Shown: positions 62,721 to 64,000 of the stretch, piece after piece | Numbering within the stretch: position 1 is the stretch's first letter | How the letters are laid out: every line of letters begins with the position of its first letter | DNA from: Salinimonas profundi | GTDB lineage: Bacteria > Pseudomonadota > Gammaproteobacteria > Enterobacterales > Alteromonadaceae | Direction: 5' to 3' | Assembly (NCBI RefSeq): GCF_014750655.1 | Contig: NZ_JABBXD010000005.1 | Location: forward strand, 62,001 to 126,000 | DNA length: 64,000 bases | The notes under the pieces: generated by a model | What the model saw: only the letters and a program-made list of their open reading frames with translations | The model's database searches: none | What the model was told of the DNA's origin: nothing | Translations under genes and position numbers: made by a program

Positions 62721-63919
62721 GCGCTGACGGTGACTCTGGCAAACTTCCGTTTGCCAACCTGATAAACCGCCTCACCCGGTTCAGTGATTTGCAAGCGGGT
62801 ATCGGTGACCTTCTCACCATCAATTTTCACCGCGCCCTGTTTAATCATACGGATCGCATCAGACGTTGAGCCGACCAGATTAGCCTGCTTTAGCAGGTTT
62901 CCAATCGCCAGAGCGCCTTCTTCCAGTGCCACAGACACCTCAGGCATTTCATCGGGAATAGCATTTTTCTGAAAACGCTGTACAAAATCCTGATAGGCCG
63001 ATTCAGCGGCCTCATCACTGTGAAAACGCGCGATGATTTCTCTGGCCAGTTGAATTTTGATATCTCTGGGGTTTGCCCCCTGCTCGACCTGGGCTTTAAG
63101 ATCCGCTAACTCTTCCAACGGACGGAAGCTGAGTAGCTCAAAATAACGCCACATCAGGTCATCGGATATCGACATGATTTTGCCAAACATTTCATTGGGC
63201 GTATCAGTAATACCGATGTAGTTATTCAACGATTTCGACATTTTCTGAACGCCGTCCAACCCTTCCAGTAACGGCACCATGACGGTGGTCTGAGGCTTCT
63301 GGCCGTTTTCTTTTTGCAGTTCACGGCCCATCAGCAGGTTAAATCGCTGGTCTGTACCGCCCAGTTCGACGTCTGCCTCTAATGCGACAGAATCCCAGCC
63401 CTGCACTAATGGATACAGAAACTCGTGAATAGCAATCGCCTGGCCGTTATTGTAGCGCTTTTTAAAGTCATCGCGTTCCAGCATTCGTGCTACTGTCTGG
63501 CTGGCGGCCAGCTTAATCATGCCAGCAGCGCCCAGCTCATCCATCCATTCAGAATTAAACCGAATCTCAGTGCGCTCAGGATCCAGAATTTTGAACACTT
63601 GTTCCTGATACGTTTGCGCGTTTTCCAATACCTGTTCTTTGCTCAGGGGCTTGCGTGTCACATTTTTACCTGTAGGATCGCCAATAAGCCCGGTGAAATC
63701 ACCGATCAGAAAAACGACTTTGTGACCAAACTGCTGGAACACGCGCAGCTTGTTGATTAGCACAGTGTGACCAAGGTGCAAATCAGGTGCAGTAGGATCA
63801 AAACCCGCTTTAATTGTCAGCGTTTTGCCCGATTTCAGCTTCTCAATCAGATCATCTTCGGGAAGTATTTCGTCTGTGCCTCTTTTTATTTCAGCAAAAG
63901 CGGTTTGCCAGTCACTCAT
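62717..63919 (-). CDS. tyrS: Tyrosyl-tRNA synthetase
   Basis: Charges tRNA-Tyr with tyrosine. 400 residues from the ATG at 63919 (GGA 8 bases upstream); an in-frame start four codons earlier lacks a ribosome site. Class I signatures: HLGH (HIGH-like) in [38 protein letters not shown] and KMSKS in [10 protein letters not shown]; a C-terminal S4 domain (about 335-400). The protein is of the shorter TyrZ-like type rather than the E. coli TyrS form (424 residues). The rightmost 80 bases of the window hold its promoter and nothing else that can be called. Confidence 0.96.
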   Translation of the reverse strand: MSDWQTAFAEIKRGTDEILPEDDLIEKLKSGKTLTIKAGFDPTAPDLHLGHTVLINKLRVFQQFGHKVVFLIGDFTGLIGDPTGKNVTRKPLSKEQVLENAQTYQEQVFKILDPERTEIRFNSEWMDELGAAGMIKLAASQTVARMLERDDFKKRYNNGQAIAIHEFLYPLVQGWDSVALEADVELGGTDQRFNLLMGRELQKENGQKPQTTVMVPLLEGLDGVQKMSKSLNNYIGITDTPNEMFGKIMSISDDLMWRYFELLSFRPLEELADLKAQVEQGANPRDIKIQLAREIIARFHSDEAAESAYQDFVQRFQKNAIPDEMPEVSVALEEGALAIGNLLKQANLVGSTSDAIRMIKQGAVKIDGEKVTDTRLQITEPGEAVYQVGKRKFARVTVSA

Positions 63920-64000
63920 CGGTTTTTCCACACATTTGTCAGGTTCGGTTAAATCAGGGCGAGCATTTTACGCATGTGAGTGAACCATTGAAAGGTTTAC

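Overview
The window is a contiguous, gene-dense piece of a gammaproteobacterial chromosome, most likely from the Alteromonadaceae (Alteromonas, Salinimonas or a close relative). The evidence is gene content and order: a short DUF3545 protein, the rsmI/lpoA-yraN-diaA-dolP cluster, pilT-pilU beside yggS-proC-yggT, the AcnD/PrpF form of the methylcitrate cycle, the carboxynorspermidine pathway and arcB next to gltBD. This assignment is inference; no rRNA is present to confirm it. I see no tRNA or rRNA, no insertion sequence, no prophage, no CRISPR array and no clear genomic island.

Layout. 1-7.4 kb: 3' end of gshB, algH-like gene, ruvX, then on the minus strand pilT-pilU and a zinc-ribbon protein, then yggS-proC-yggT-DUF4426. 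7.4-13.8 kb: yaaA, transaldolase and glucose-6-phosphate isomerase, a 58-residue DUF3545 gene, a serine hydrolase and a DUF2799 protein. 14-19.6 kb: a threonine operon (thrA-thrB-thrC, with ung coupled to its end) preceded by a readable thrL leader peptide and attenuator. 19.9-25 kb: an SDR enzyme, a lone receiver protein, aceK and an OmpR-type two-component pair. 25-30.5 kb: a DUF3833 lipoprotein with a chalcone-isomerase-fold protein, a PLP enzyme and the two-gene carboxynorspermidine (spermidine) pathway. 30.6-35.1 kb: rsmI diverging from lpoA-yraN-diaA-dolP. 35.2-44.3 kb: an MFS exporter, a periplasmic protein and the methylcitrate operon (GntR regulator, prpB, prpC, acnD, prpF). 44.3-48.9 kb: arcB in an operon with two membrane PH-domain proteins (YdbS/YdbT type). 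48.9-55.9 kb: a 1.1-kb intergenic region with many inverted repeats, then gltB-gltD. 56-64 kb: small periplasmic and membrane proteins, mtnN-cbiB-btuF, a rhodanese lipoprotein, a DUF2721/GNAT/FAD-oxidoreductase operon and tyrS.

The genes are mostly core metabolism: nitrogen assimilation (gltBD), threonine synthesis, propionate catabolism, glyoxylate-shunt control (aceK), redox signalling (arcB), polyamine synthesis, envelope maintenance (lpoA, dolP) and twitching motility (pilTU). The most unusual material is regulatory: three successive stem-loops in the gltB leader, a repeat-rich stretch with possible micro-ORFs between arcB and gltB, helically phased TGTCGACA palindromes at the prp operon, an internal terminator between prpC and acnD, the thr attenuator and an inverted repeat in front of the two-component operon. 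I found no clear new multi-gene system; the candidates are given with matching interest scores.
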